DNA of 64,000 nt from Aureimonas sp. AU20 (GCF_001442755.1 NZ_CP006371.1:37356-101355), one strand, 5' to 3'; numbered from the stretch's first letter, positions 1-8,727 are shown. The notes: generated by a model not told the origin, from the sequence alone. Numbers and translations are program-made.

Positions 1-89
1 CCTGATCGCGACTCGTACATCCCTGCCGTCAGATCGGCGATCACATCGTCGGGAAGGTCCCGATAGGGTGGTATGTTCATGCGTTTCAT
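1..89 (-). CDS. Possible 5' part of a hypothetical gene running off the window
   Basis: An open frame on the minus strand begins at an ATG at 89 and stays open to the window edge, giving about 29 residues starting MKRMNIPPYRDLPDDVIADL. A second ATG lies at 80. Upstream there is only a weak purine stretch, so the start is uncertain. No family is recognisable from so few residues. Sequence to the left of the window would show whether it is real. Confidence 0.3.
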   Translation of the reverse strand, partial: MKRMNIPPYRDLPDDVIADLTAGMYESRS

Positions 90-245
90 ACCCGGCCATT
101 CCCTATGGTCGGGGGAAACTACCTAACTGGCGTTAACTAAGTGTTCAAAGCGTGCAGCTGTGCTTGACGCTCCGATTTCGCACGCCAGCCTCTCGACGAA
201 CTTCCACCCAACTCGGATGCATATCCGTCGATGGGAACGGGCTGA

Positions 246-300
246 TAGCGGAAGGTCAGCTTTTTGGGTGCAGTCGCGCAAAGCTGCCGCTTTGCTATCG
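246..300. repeat. Copy of the dispersed intergenic palindromic repeat (degenerate)
   Basis: This stretch carries the two arms that define the family, an AGCTTT arm and an AAAGCTGCCG arm, separated by about 20 bases. It lies beyond the 3' end of the DUF2156 gene. The copy is shorter and more diverged than those at 20.5 and 30.0 kb. Confidence 0.5.
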
Positions 301-348
301 TCGGCAGCCGTCGCCATTACGGACATTTTTTCAACATGTTACGCCGCC

Positions 349-1389
349 TCATAGCGTCTTGAGCAACCGCAACAGCGCCAGCATTTCTATGGGACTCCCG
401 CGTTTGAATGCGATGTAGCTCGCTTTTTGATTGCCGTGGAACCGGCGTTTGAAGGCCGCTTGTCCCTGAAGATTGAAGATTTTCTCGTTGATGCGTTTGG
501 ATCGAAACGCTTGCTCGAAGGACAGGCGCCATAGCCGGCTTTCTGGAAAGGCGCTCGCTTTGATGCCGGCGAGCGGGGACAGTCCAAATGACAGGTGGAG
601 GCGGCCCTCCTCCCTAAATCGATCGGCTGCGAACTTGGTTAGACCGATCTCCGCATGCGCGGTGGTTCCGACGAGCTTGCGCTTGAAGGCCGCAGTGTAC
701 CCGACGACATCCCCATCTTTGAAGATCGGATCGAAGTCGAGAATGGCGGTCGCTTGGCCATCGGGATGAAGGAGCATGAACCGACGCATGGGAGGAGCAA
801 GGAACGGCTCGAACGGTCGGTTCAGGAACCGCATCTCACGCCGGCTGACGATGCGTCCCGTTCGCCAGTTCGAAGAGATGTGCCGTACTTGCTCCGCGTC
901 GATGACCGAGCCGTCGCACTCCAGAATCCGGTAGCCCTTCTTTCGCAGCCACGTCTCGGAATAGCGGATCGTCTCGTATCGCTTGCCGGCGAAGGAATGT
1001 GTTTCGAGAGGGAGTTCGCTTTCGATGCCGATCTGATTGATGTGGTAGCCGAGGCCCGCCAGTACGCCTGCGGTCGCATGGCCGATCTGTACGAAGCATG
1101 GATGCCGGGTCTGTGCGACGAAACGGCGGATGTAGCCATCTCGCTCCCCCTCGCCCGTAACGGGATCGCCCAGAACGAAGGCGTGGCCCATCTTGGTGGC
1201 GAATGCGATGTAACCCTTCTCGTCGCCAAAATAACGAAGTCCGGGCTGGACCGCAGTGGAATAGGCGAGCGAGAAGTCGCCATGGTCCCGGCATAAGCGA
1301 AGACGTGTCGCGAGGTCGGGTTCGAAGGGTGGGACGTCCGGCAGCCTGGACTCCAACCACGAATCCAACAGCGACTTGAGGCTTGGCAT
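349..1389 (-). CDS. DUF2156 protein (MprF C-terminal-like aminoacyl/acyl transferase)
   Basis: This 346-residue protein resembles DUF2156 proteins, which have the double GNAT-like fold of the catalytic C-terminal half of phosphatidylglycerol lysyltransferase (MprF). Supporting segments are YFGDEKGYIAFAT near residue 55, the GDPV turn with the following charged helix near 75, and the late YTAAFKRK and KFAADRFREEGRLHLSFG segments. No MprF-type flippase membrane domain is present, so this is a stand-alone soluble version. The known family transfers amino acids or acyl groups to lipids; the substrate here is unknown. It is divergent from the oxidoreductase at 1510 with about 120 bases between them. 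The start has an AGGAA purine stretch upstream. Confidence 0.75.
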   Translation of the reverse strand: MPSLKSLLDSWLESRLPDVPPFEPDLATRLRLCRDHGDFSLAYSTAVQPGLRYFGDEKGYIAFATKMGHAFVLGDPVTGEGERDGYIRRFVAQTRHPCFVQIGHATAGVLAGLGYHINQIGIESELPLETHSFAGKRYETIRYSETWLRKKGYRILECDGSVIDAEQVRHISSNWRTGRIVSRREMRFLNRPFEPFLAPPMRRFMLLHPDGQATAILDFDPIFKDGDVVGYTAAFKRKLVGTTAHAEIGLTKFAADRFREEGRLHLSFGLSPLAGIKASAFPESRLWRLSFEQAFRSKRINEKIFNLQGQAAFKRRFHGNQKASYIAFKRGSPIEMLALLRLLKTL

Positions 1390-1509
1390 ACGCCGTGGTT
1401 CCTGCGTGGGCTTAGCGGTGAATGGCCTGCGTCACGCCGATCGACGGTTCGCTTTTCACGGTGAAGGCGCATAGTCAATCATCGCCCGTCGTCCCCCAAG
1501 CGGATCTTC

Positions 1510-2655
1510 ATGAGCCGAGAACCCATCGTCAGAAACGTCGTCATCATCGGAGCGGGGTTGGCCGGGCTGACAGCCGCTCACGCAATGCGCCGGCACGGCA
1601 TCGAGCCGCTCGTTCTCGAGAAGAAAAGCGACATCGGGGCAACTTGGGAAAGACGCCATCCGCAGCTGACGTTAAACACACACCGCTCGCTCTCGTCGCT
1701 GCCGGGACTCAGCTATCCCCCCGGAACCGGAGCCTTTCCCAAACGAAGCGCCGTGATTGCGCATCTCAAGGCGTTTCGGGATCGGCATCGCTTCGAAATC
1801 CGCTACGGCGTCGAAGTCCTATCCCTAGCCAAGACGGATGGGCGGTTCGTCATCGCCACGAATGTCGGCCCTCTCCACGCCAAGTCCGTAGTCGTGGCAA
1901 CAGGACGGGATGCAGTCGTGTCCGTCCCGCAATGGAAGGGCGTCGAGAGCTTCACGGGGAGAATCCTCCACGCAGCCGACTTCGGCGATGCCCGAACTTA
2001 TGTCGGACGATCCGTCCTTGTGATCGGCGGTGGCAATTCAGGCTTCGACGTTCTCAATCATCTCAGCCGCGTTGCGACCGGGCCTGTCTGGTTGGCGCTT
2101 CGGCGCTCGCCCGGGCTTTTGCCCAAACGTCTCGGTGGTTTCGCGGTCCATCGGCTGTCGCCGCTCATGGCTACCCTTCCCATCCCGCTCGTCGATCGCC
2201 TTATCGGGTGGACGCAGAGGATCGCGTTTGGGGATCTCACCCGACACGGCTTTCCACCGGGACGGTTCGACGCTGCGACACGATTGACCGAGAATGACGT
2301 CGCGATCGCAGTCGACGACGGTGCGGTGAAGGCAATCAAACGAGGGCAGATCGCCGTGGTCGCGGAGGTCACGGAATTCTCGTCGTCAAGCGTGGTGCTG
2401 GCTGACGGCTCGACGGTGGCACCCGACATCGTAATCGCCGCCGTCGGGTATGCATCGGCACTGCCTCCAATGCTCGACCAACTGGACGCATTCGACGGGC
2501 TTGGCCGTCCACGCCTGCGACGTTGGCTCGGCGAAACCTCAGTGCCCGGACTTTGGCTGGTCGGAATGCAGCCCAGCCTGACGAGCTACTTCCGACAGGC
2601 TCATCGGGAAGCTGAGCAAGCTGCCCGGTCGATCGCCAAGATGCAGGTTGCCTGA
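1510..2655 (+). CDS. FAD/NAD(P)-dependent flavin monooxygenase-like oxidoreductase
   Basis: A 381-residue two-dinucleotide-binding flavoprotein. The N-terminal FAD-binding motif GAGLAGLTAA is at residues 14-23, and a second Rossmann motif for NAD(P)H, VIGGGNSGFDV, is near residue 172. A late ATG-type segment (DIVIAAVGYAS) and the C-terminal GLWLVGMQP segment are typical of flavin-containing monooxygenases and related oxidoreductases of the CzcO/YhiN-like group. It probably oxidises a small organic substrate or xenobiotic in the cytosol; substrate unknown. It stands alone, divergent from the DUF2156 gene. The Shine-Dalgarno sequence is weak (AAGCGGA). Confidence 0.85.
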   Translation: MSREPIVRNVVIIGAGLAGLTAAHAMRRHGIEPLVLEKKSDIGATWERRHPQLTLNTHRSLSSLPGLSYPPGTGAFPKRSAVIAHLKAFRDRHRFEIRYGVEVLSLAKTDGRFVIATNVGPLHAKSVVVATGRDAVVSVPQWKGVESFTGRILHAADFGDARTYVGRSVLVIGGGNSGFDVLNHLSRVATGPVWLALRRSPGLLPKRLGGFAVHRLSPLMATLPIPLVDRLIGWTQRIAFGDLTRHGFPPGRFDAATRLTENDVAIAVDDGAVKAIKRGQIAVVAEVTEFSSSSVVLADGSTVAPDIVIAAVGYASALPPMLDQLDAFDGLGRPRLRRWLGETSVPGLWLVGMQPSLTSYFRQAHREAEQAARSIAKMQVA

Positions 2656-3050
2656 TTTCATGAGAAAAGTAGCGTGGGCGAGGATGGGCCGAAGGCCGAG
2701 AAGCAGCTTCGAAGAGAGTGTGCCGCCGAGCTCACATTCCGTAGACGACACTTCGAAGATGGGTGCATCGTTGCAGCACCGGCACCGCAAGAGCCGCCTG
2801 AATTCATAAACCCACGGCTTGCGCAGCAGGCGCAAAGAGGCATGGTCGGGGAAGAGCTCAAGACCTAACGAGACACCGCCAGCGGTGAACCGTCCTACCC
2901 TGAAAGCAAGACGGCAGGACTGTCGTAAACGCGCCATCAACTGTGGAGTCAGAAACAGGCATAGGTTGAAACGGTCTGCTTATCGTTTCCTTGCATGATA
3001 ACTGTTCCTTACGAAGTCCCACCCTTTGTAGTGATGACAAGGAGGACGTC
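2656..3050. other. Intergenic region with a decayed repeat copy
   Basis: No convincing gene. Bases 2682-2755 retain the pattern of the dispersed repeat (GGGCCGAAGGCC, an AGCAGCTTCG arm, CATTCCGTAGACGAC) in degenerate form. The last 60 bases carry the leader and strong ribosome binding site of the GGDEF-EAL gene starting at 3051. Confidence 0.4.
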
Positions 3051-4688
3051 ATGAACGTTGCCGCTACGGTGCCACCGGTGTCAGGACCACGCGGGCTCGA
3101 CATGCCCAGCTTCGAGAGCATCCTTCAAAGTCTTTCCCATCCGGTGTTCGCAACTGGTGCCGATGGTAACCTGACCTATGCCAACGCCTCGGCAGAAGCC
3201 TCTTTCGGCGGATGGATGATTGGTCTCAACATCATCGATGTCTTTCCGGATTTCGCGCTCTCGAACATGAGCACGATCGAACCGTCGTCGTTGGTTCTCA
3301 CAACGAAGAAGGACGTCGCCTACGACGCCCTGCTGACACCGTTGGGAGGCGGCCAGTTCGTGTTCGACCTGAGGCCGTCTACGGGACAAGAGCCGCCGGC
3401 CATCGCGAGCGACCTCGACGATCTAACCGGGCTTGCGAAGCGTAACATGTTCATGGCGCACCTAGCGGCTGCCCTCGTGCAGGGTGGCGGTCCGACAATC
3501 GCCGTCCACTGCCTGGACCTCGACCGCTTCAAAATGATCAACGATACGCTCGGGCATGCGATCGGAGACCTCCTTTTGAAGAAGGTCGCCGATCGCCTCA
3601 CCAGCGCGTGTCGAAAGGGCGACATCGTTGCGCGCCTGGGCGGCGACGAGTTCGTCGTTCTTCAGCACGACGTTCGAGAGGCTAAAGAAGTGGAGAAGCT
3701 CGCGGCCCGCATCGTCGACCTTATCGGACGAACCTATGTTCTGAGTGGCCATACGATCAATATCGGAGCAAGCGTCGGCGTCACGCTACAAGGCAGCCTG
3801 ACCCAACCCCGCGACATCTTACGCAATGGAGACTTGGCCCTATACGAGGCCAAGCGCGCCGGACGCGGTCGATACCGAATGTTCGAACCCGGCATGGACG
3901 ACCTTCTTCACAAGCGTCGTGAGATGGAAATCGACCTGCGGCGGGCGTTGGCACTCAAGCAGTTCGAGCTGAACTACCAGCCCATCGTCGATCTCAAGAA
4001 CGACAGCTGCATCGGCTTCGAGGCGCTGCTTCGCTGGAAGCATCCGCTCAAAGGCAACATCCCGCCCCTCGACTTCATCTCACTGGCCGAAGAAAACGGT
4101 CTGATCGTCAAGATCGGCGAATGGGTGCTTCGCACAGCCTGCATCGAGGCGGCGTCCTGGCCCAGTGACATGATCGTAGCGGTCAACGTTTCACCCCTGC
4201 AGTTCAAGGCCGACGCACTTCTAGAGACTGTCGCATCCGCCCTGAATAAGGCCGGACTGCCGGCCCATCGACTGGAGATCGAGATTACCGAAGGCGCTCT
4301 CCTAGATGACACGGACAACGTCCTGGCGACCCTTCATGCGCTGCGCGATCTTGGCGTAAAAATTTCGATGGACGATTTCGGCACCGGGTATTCGTCACTG
4401 AGCTACCTGCAGAAATTCCCGTTCAATAAGATCAAGATCGACCGCTCGTTCGTTGCCAGCGCGAATGCCGACAGCAGAGCGATCCTCCGTGCGGTCGCGG
4501 GTCTGGGCGCCAGTCTTGGCATGGCCATCACGGCCGAGGGCGTAGAGACCGCCGAGCAGCTTGCACGCATTCGAAGCAAACGCTGCACCCATGTTCAAGG
4601 CTACCTGACAGGCCGTCCCATGGCGGCGGATCTGATCGCGGCCTTTCTGGAAAAACCCAACGCCGACAGGAATGGAGATCCTCTATGA
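3051..4688 (+). CDS. GGDEF-EAL c-di-GMP synthase/phosphodiesterase
   Basis: This 545-residue protein can both make and degrade cyclic di-GMP by sequence. An N-terminal PAS-like stretch (about residues 20-115, HPVFATGADGNLTYANASAEA) precedes GGDEF (RLGGDEFVVL near 205) and EAL (FEALLRWKHP, NVSPLQF, EITE, MDDFGTGYSSL, EGVET). An RKGD sits exactly five residues before GGDEF, matching the RxxD inhibitory I-site; no other cyclase in the window has it. I chose the ATG at 3051 because AAGGAGG lies 5 bases upstream; an in-frame ATG at 2991 lacks such a site. No membrane segment is evident. Its stop overlaps the start of the BLUF gene in ATGA, implying translational coupling. Confidence 0.92.
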   Translation: MNVAATVPPVSGPRGLDMPSFESILQSLSHPVFATGADGNLTYANASAEASFGGWMIGLNIIDVFPDFALSNMSTIEPSSLVLTTKKDVAYDALLTPLGGGQFVFDLRPSTGQEPPAIASDLDDLTGLAKRNMFMAHLAAALVQGGGPTIAVHCLDLDRFKMINDTLGHAIGDLLLKKVADRLTSACRKGDIVARLGGDEFVVLQHDVREAKEVEKLAARIVDLIGRTYVLSGHTINIGASVGVTLQGSLTQPRDILRNGDLALYEAKRAGRGRYRMFEPGMDDLLHKRREMEIDLRRALALKQFELNYQPIVDLKNDSCIGFEALLRWKHPLKGNIPPLDFISLAEENGLIVKIGEWVLRTACIEAASWPSDMIVAVNVSPLQFKADALLETVASALNKAGLPAHRLEIEITEGALLDDTDNVLATLHALRDLGVKISMDDFGTGYSSLSYLQKFPFNKIKIDRSFVASANADSRAILRAVAGLGASLGMAITAEGVETAEQLARIRSKRCTHVQGYLTGRPMAADLIAAFLEKPNADRNGDPL

Positions 4689-5125
4689 ACCAAGGCTTGC
4701 ACCGGCTCGTCTACTACAGCCGCAACCACCTATCCGATGACAGCACCAGTTTCACGGCGAATGTCGCGGACATTCTGGCCAAGAGCCGAACCAACAACAC
4801 CCGTGACCAGATTACCGGAGCACTGCTTTTCAACGCCGGTTGTTTCGCGCAGGTCCTCGAAGGTCCGCTCGAAAACGTCGAGGCCGCGTTCGAACGGATT
4901 CAGCAGGACGACCGGCATGGCGACGTTTCGCTGCTTGCGCTCGACCCGATTGAGAGCCGCAGCTTCCCGAACTGGGCTATGGGTTTCGTCGGCACGTCCG
5001 CCACGGACGCCGCTCGGTTCGCTGGCATCGGTGCATCCAGCGGCTTCGATCCGTCGTATCTCAGCGGCGATCAAATCCATACGCTGCTGCGTGACTTGAC
5101 GATCGAAGAAGAGGCGGCTGTGTGA
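4685..5125 (+). CDS. BLUF-domain blue-light photoreceptor
   Basis: A 146-residue protein made almost entirely of a BLUF (sensor of blue light using FAD) domain. Visible key residues are Tyr10 (VYYS), Asn38 (NNTRDQITG), Gln56 (FAQVLEGP) and Trp97/Met99 (FPNWAMGF), matching the flavin hydrogen-bond network of AppA and BlrP1. About 40 residues follow the core, without a recognisable output domain. Its ATG overlaps the stop of the preceding GGDEF-EAL gene (ATGA). Short BLUF proteins usually act through partner proteins, so I infer that it senses blue light and controls the upstream c-di-GMP enzyme. The pairing is inferred from gene order only. Confidence 0.93.
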   Translation: MNQGLHRLVYYSRNHLSDDSTSFTANVADILAKSRTNNTRDQITGALLFNAGCFAQVLEGPLENVEAAFERIQQDDRHGDVSLLALDPIESRSFPNWAMGFVGTSATDAARFAGIGASSGFDPSYLSGDQIHTLLRDLTIEEEAAV

Positions 5126-5190
5126 AAACCTTCACAAGAGATAGGGTATGACCCGTTTCAGAAGTTAAAACTGGCGCCTCATATTGTTGG

Positions 5191-5263
5191 GGATGGGCCG
5201 AAGGCGGCCTGTCCGCTTTCGAGGTAGTCGAGCGAAAAGTTGCCATTCCGCAAACGATCCTTC
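5191..5263. repeat. Copy of the dispersed intergenic palindromic repeat
   Basis: Contains GGGCCGAAGGCGG, CTGTCCGCTTTCGAG, and the second arm GAGCGAAAAGTTGCCATTCCGC. It lies in the 360-base interval between the BLUF gene and the PAS-GGDEF gene, which holds no other recognisable feature. Confidence 0.65.
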
Positions 5264-5487
5264 ATTGCCGCGACGTTTCGAGTGCCTTTTGAGAGTAGCC
5301 ATTTAGAAGTAAGGAAAGCTTCCCGCCTTGCCGTCTTGCGATTATGCATCGCGTTGTAGCAGGTCGGCGAGTACGTTTCCTCAAAGATTGCGGCTACCCA
5401 GTGGTGTCGCTGGTGATGCACGCTTCTTCCATGAATAGGGAGCACCTTACGCTGCGTTCGATCTGCTTTGGGTTGGAGGTGCAGTTC

Positions 5488-6504
5488 ATGCTTGAGGACG
5501 TGTCGCATGCCGTCGGGTGGTTCGCGATGATCACCGTGTCACTCCTCTTGGTTCGTACGCAGACTAGGCTCCGTCGCGTTGAGATGCATGCGGCCGCTCT
5601 CGAGGAACACGTCTCCTGGTACAAGCGCGCTCTGCACATGGCCGGGATAGGCGTTTGGGAATGGAACATGCGCGATGACGAGTGGCGCTGGTCTGAGCGC
5701 ATGTACGAAATCATGGGCTTCCCGTCTTCGGAAGCGCCGCCTAAGAACGAGGCCTACTACAAACGCATCCCCGAAGCTGATCGGCATATTACGTACGCTA
5801 GAGAAGGGGAATGCGTCGGCGGTCGGCAGAGCCTTCGTAACGAGTACCGCTTCGACACGCCCGACCGTGGCATCCGCTGGGTACGCGATGCCGGCGATGC
5901 AGTTCTGGATGACGAGGGCAAGCCCACGCACATGCTCGGCGTGACGATCGACATAACGGACGAGAAGGCTAGCCTTGGGCTTTTGGAGCGGCGCGCGTCT
6001 ACGGATGAGCTGACCGGCATTCCGAACCGCGCTGCCCTCCTGCACTATATGCAGCAAGCCGTTGTGACCTCTTCGGCGGAACGCAACATCGCCGTCACCT
6101 TCATTGACCTCAACGGCTTCAAGGCGGTCAACGATAACTTGGGACACGAGGCAGGGGATGACCTCCTGCGACGTGTCGCGACAGCCCTGCGTGCTGCGCT
6201 TCCACCCGAGACATTCGTCGCTAGGTTCGGCGGCGACGAGTTCGTATGCGTTTGCTGGACGTCTCCGACCGAGACCAGAAGCGACCTAAAGGCGATGGAA
6301 CAGACCCTTGAGCGCGTATTCACGAGCATCATGGTGGATGGCTTGGATATGACGGTCGGGGCAGCCGTCGGCATGACGGTATCCGGCAACGGCTCGACCG
6401 CGGGCAGCCTGATCAAGGACGCAGATGGGGCGATGTACGAGGCGAAGGCGACCGGACGTTGGTTCGCGATGCGTACGGCCACCGTGCCAGATCAGGACAA
6501 TTAA
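5488..6504 (+). CDS. Membrane-anchored PAS-GGDEF diguanylate cyclase
   Basis: This 338-residue protein has one predicted N-terminal membrane segment (VGWFAMITVSLLLV), a short coil, a PAS_3-type sensor domain (about residues 45-155; GVWEWNMRDDEWRWSERMYEIMG to HMLGVTIDITDEK) and a C-terminal GGDEF domain (DELTGIPNRAAL, DLNGFKAVNDNLGHEAGDDLL, RFGGDEFVCV). It should convert two GTP to cyclic di-GMP at the inner membrane. No RxxD inhibitory site precedes GGDEF. The ATG at 5488 is preferred because GGAGGT lies 7 bases upstream; longer in-frame starts exist from 5344 without a good site. It is separate from the BLUF pair by a repeat-bearing gap. Confidence 0.88.
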   Translation: MLEDVSHAVGWFAMITVSLLLVRTQTRLRRVEMHAAALEEHVSWYKRALHMAGIGVWEWNMRDDEWRWSERMYEIMGFPSSEAPPKNEAYYKRIPEADRHITYAREGECVGGRQSLRNEYRFDTPDRGIRWVRDAGDAVLDDEGKPTHMLGVTIDITDEKASLGLLERRASTDELTGIPNRAALLHYMQQAVVTSSAERNIAVTFIDLNGFKAVNDNLGHEAGDDLLRRVATALRAALPPETFVARFGGDEFVCVCWTSPTETRSDLKAMEQTLERVFTSIMVDGLDMTVGAAVGMTVSGNGSTAGSLIKDADGAMYEAKATGRWFAMRTATVPDQDN

Positions 6505-6569
6505 TCGTCTGCTCACCGAGTAAGGACGACGCGGCAGCGCATATGAACGTCCCCTGCTGTTTAGTGTCG

Positions 6570-6880
6570 TCTGAAAGCGGGCCGACTGGAATTAAGCCTC
6601 CCCTGCCTTCTGATCGGTTTCAGATTTGGCCCGAAAGCGGGAAGTCAGCTTTCTGCTAGATCGCGCGGGAAGCTGCTGTTTTGGAAACGACCCTTCGCTG
6701 CCTTTTTGAAGCCTTAAACGCCTTCCCAAAAGCGGTCATCCGAACGCGCGAACAGTGTCCCGCTTATCCGTTTCCGTTGGACCATTTTGAAAAAGCGCAT
6801 TTCAGGAACGATTTTTGGGAACGGGGAAGCCGCCTTCGGCCTGTCGTTGGAGCGCAGCACGAGCTTTCCTACTTCACGTT
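6570..6880. repeat. Dispersed repeat copy, with a probable second degenerate inverted copy
   Basis: Bases 6570-6700 match the long form of the family (CCTCCCCTGCC, ATCGGTTTCAGAT, CCCGAAAGCGG, AGTCAGCTTTC, GGAAGCTGCTG). Bases 6790-6880 contain the reverse-strand pattern ACAGGCCGAAGGCGGCTT. I see no gene in this interval between the PAS-GGDEF gene and the TetR gene. Confidence 0.6.
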
Positions 6881-6882
6881 CC

Positions 6883-7485
6883 TTATCGGGAAGCCCTGTA
6901 GCGAAGCCCGTCCACCAGCAGCGATACCAGCAAGCGCGCTTGCGCCGGATCCTGGTTGCTTCCCGCGCGACAAAGATGAGCCACGGCGCGCAGCAGGTCA
7001 TGCGGGCGGGCATCCGCCCGCACTTCGCCGGCAGCCACAGCCGCGTCGAGCAGCCCTTGCAGGGCGGGTTCGAGATGCCGGTCGAAATAGGCAGGTAACG
7101 CCTCGTAGGCTGAACCACCGGAGTAGAGCGACGACGCCAGGCCCCGCTTGGCGACGATGAAATCGACGTAGTGCTGCATCCAACGGTCCAGCGCTTCCCC
7201 GGGTTCGAACCGTTCGAGCAGAGTTGGGGCCTCGGCAGCACAGGCGTCCACCTCGTGGCGAAAGACGGCGGCGATCAGATCGGCACGCTGGGGGAAGTGA
7301 CGGTAGATCGTCCCTACGCCGACACCAGCCTTCTCCGCAATGTCCCGCATCGGCGCATCGATTCCCGACGTGGCGAAGACTTCCCGCGCCGCCTGCACGA
7401 CGGTGCCGATGTTGCGGCGGGCATCGGCGCGGACGCGACGACCGCCCGTTTCTCCCTCTGCTGCCTGATCTTCGTTTCGCGCCAC
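6883..7485 (-). CDS. TetR/AcrR family transcriptional regulator
   Basis: A 200-residue regulator with an N-terminal TetR helix-turn-helix (IGTVVQAAREVFATSGIDAPMRDIAEKAGVGVGTIYRHFPQRADLIAAVF) and a variable ligand-binding C-terminal half. The frame is open to an ATG at 7566, but that start would put the coding region across the probable operators at 7505-7544. I prefer the GTG at 7485, which has AAGGG about 8 bases upstream. It is divergent from the SDR gene at 7594 and probably represses it and itself, with release by an unknown ligand. Confidence 0.9.
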   Translation of the reverse strand: MARNEDQAAEGETGGRRVRADARRNIGTVVQAAREVFATSGIDAPMRDIAEKAGVGVGTIYRHFPQRADLIAAVFRHEVDACAAEAPTLLERFEPGEALDRWMQHYVDFIVAKRGLASSLYSGGSAYEALPAYFDRHLEPALQGLLDAAVAAGEVRADARPHDLLRAVAHLCRAGSNQDPAQARLLVSLLVDGLRYRASR

Positions 7486-7504
7486 AATCACCACCCTTGC
7501 TAAC

Positions 7505-7544
7505 CGGAACACCGTTCCGTATAAGCAAGCGGACGGGCGTTCCG
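7505..7544. promoter_or_regulatory. Two putative TetR operators between divergent genes
   Basis: Two related 15-base sites lie at 7505-7519 (CGGAACACCGTTCCG, a perfect 6-base inverted repeat around 3 bases) and 7530-7544 (CGGACGGGCGTTCCG). They share 11 of 15 positions and start 25 bases apart in the interval between the TetR and SDR starts. The position and symmetry suggest binding of two TetR dimers, controlling both directions. Confidence 0.65.
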
Positions 7545-7593
7545 TTTCTATCGAATGCCTGCCCATCTGACTAGGGATGCAAGGATCGACAGC

Positions 7594-8340
7594 ATGACAG
7601 AAGATCGCGTTGCGCTCGTGACCGGGGCCAATCAGGGGATCGGCCTTCAGATCGCTAAGGACCTAGCCGGAAGGGGAATGACCGTCCTCGTCGGCGCACG
7701 CGACTTGGCGAAGGGCGAAGCCGCCGCCCGGGAAGTCGGCGGTCGTGCCCACGCCGTGCAGATCGACGTGACGGATCAGGCATCGATCGACGCCGCAGCC
7801 GCGCGGATCCGCCGCGAGTTCGGCCGCCTGGACGTGTTGATGAACAACGCCGGCGTTTCGCGCGCCAAGTCGAACCAGCCGTTCGGTGAGGCGGTCAAGA
7901 CCAACCTCTTGATCGATGCACCCGTCGACGATGTGCGGGTGGTGTTCGAAACCAACGTGTTCGGCGTCATCGCCGTGACCCAGGCGATGTTGCCGCTGCT
8001 ACGCGAAGCCCCCGCCGGTCGGATCGTCATCACCGGCAGTTCGGGAGCGTCGCTGACGCTGAACTCCGACCCGTCGAACACCCATCGGCGGATGTTCGGC
8101 AACTATTCCGCATCGAAGACCGCAGCCCACGCGGTCATGCTCGCCTTCGCGCTCGCACTCGAAGACACCAACATCAAGGTCAACGCCGCCTGCCCGGGAT
8201 TCACGTCCACCGGCCTCAACAACTTCAACGGCACACGTAGCGTTGAGGAAGGCGCGCGCGAGCCGGTTCGCCTCGCGTTGATCGGCGAGGATGGCCCGAC
8301 CGGCACCTTCTCCGACGAGAACGGCCTCGTCCCCTGGTGA
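7594..8340 (+). CDS. Short-chain dehydrogenase/reductase (SDR)
   Basis: A 248-residue classical SDR. It has the NAD(P)-binding TGANQGIG motif at residues 10-17, NNAGV near 82, the serine-containing TGSSGAS segment, and the catalytic YSASK (Tyr-x-x-x-Lys) pair followed by the NAACPGFTST segment. It should oxidise or reduce an alcohol/carbonyl with NAD(P)(H); the substrate is unknown. The ATG at 7594 follows AAGGA at a suitable distance; an in-frame ATG at 7555 falls close to the operators. Its divergent TetR neighbour suggests induction by a reactive carbonyl or similar compound (inference). Confidence 0.9.
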   Translation: MTEDRVALVTGANQGIGLQIAKDLAGRGMTVLVGARDLAKGEAAAREVGGRAHAVQIDVTDQASIDAAAARIRREFGRLDVLMNNAGVSRAKSNQPFGEAVKTNLLIDAPVDDVRVVFETNVFGVIAVTQAMLPLLREAPAGRIVITGSSGASLTLNSDPSNTHRRMFGNYSASKTAAHAVMLAFALALEDTNIKVNAACPGFTSTGLNNFNGTRSVEEGAREPVRLALIGEDGPTGTFSDENGLVPW

Positions 8341-8348
8341 TCGGCATC

Positions 8349-8646
8349 CGCCTCTACGCCCCCCTTCCTTCTCGTCACGGCGGCTTCGGACACGGATCTC
8401 ACCGTCTTACTGGGCGATGGGGTGTCGAACGAAATCCTGTCGGACCGTCACGCCTTTTGTCCGCCCGCCGGCACGAACCACCGGTTGCGGTTCTGGACAC
8501 CCATCTGCAAGCCTTGGAGCTTTTGCGCGACCCCTCCCACGTTCGCGATTACCGATCATCCGAATCGGTGGCGAGGCTGGAGGGATCCGGCTTTCGGATC
8601 GACGATGTGCAGGTCTGGCGGCTGCGCATGGAGTTCGTTTCGACTA
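8349..8646 (+). pseudogene. Chimeric fossil: ybhB 5' end fused to methyltransferase 3' part
   Basis: This stretch is a diverged duplicate of the locus at 16.4-17.7 kb with the middle removed. Bases 8349 to about 8477 match the start of the YbhB/YbcL gene (signal-peptide region to PDRHAFCPSAGTN), and bases from about 8478 match the methyltransferase from APPVAALDTHLQ to QVWRLRMEF. The junction falls within CACGAACC/CACC microhomology, and about 976 bases of the intact arrangement (roughly 16533-17510) are missing. The fused frames do not give a complete protein. It sits directly downstream of the SDR gene, so the two loci probably arose by duplication or recombination. Confidence 0.85.
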
Positions 8647-8727
8647 ACATCCGCACACAATCCTAAAGAACGACTGGCTGAGTCCTTAACTTCGGTCCTC
8701 TAACGTTCTGCGCTGGAGGTATTTCGC

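Noticed and set aside
655..1296. Long plus-strand open frame of 213 codons
   Set aside because: It is the antisense shadow of the DUF2156 gene; its product has no recognisable motif.
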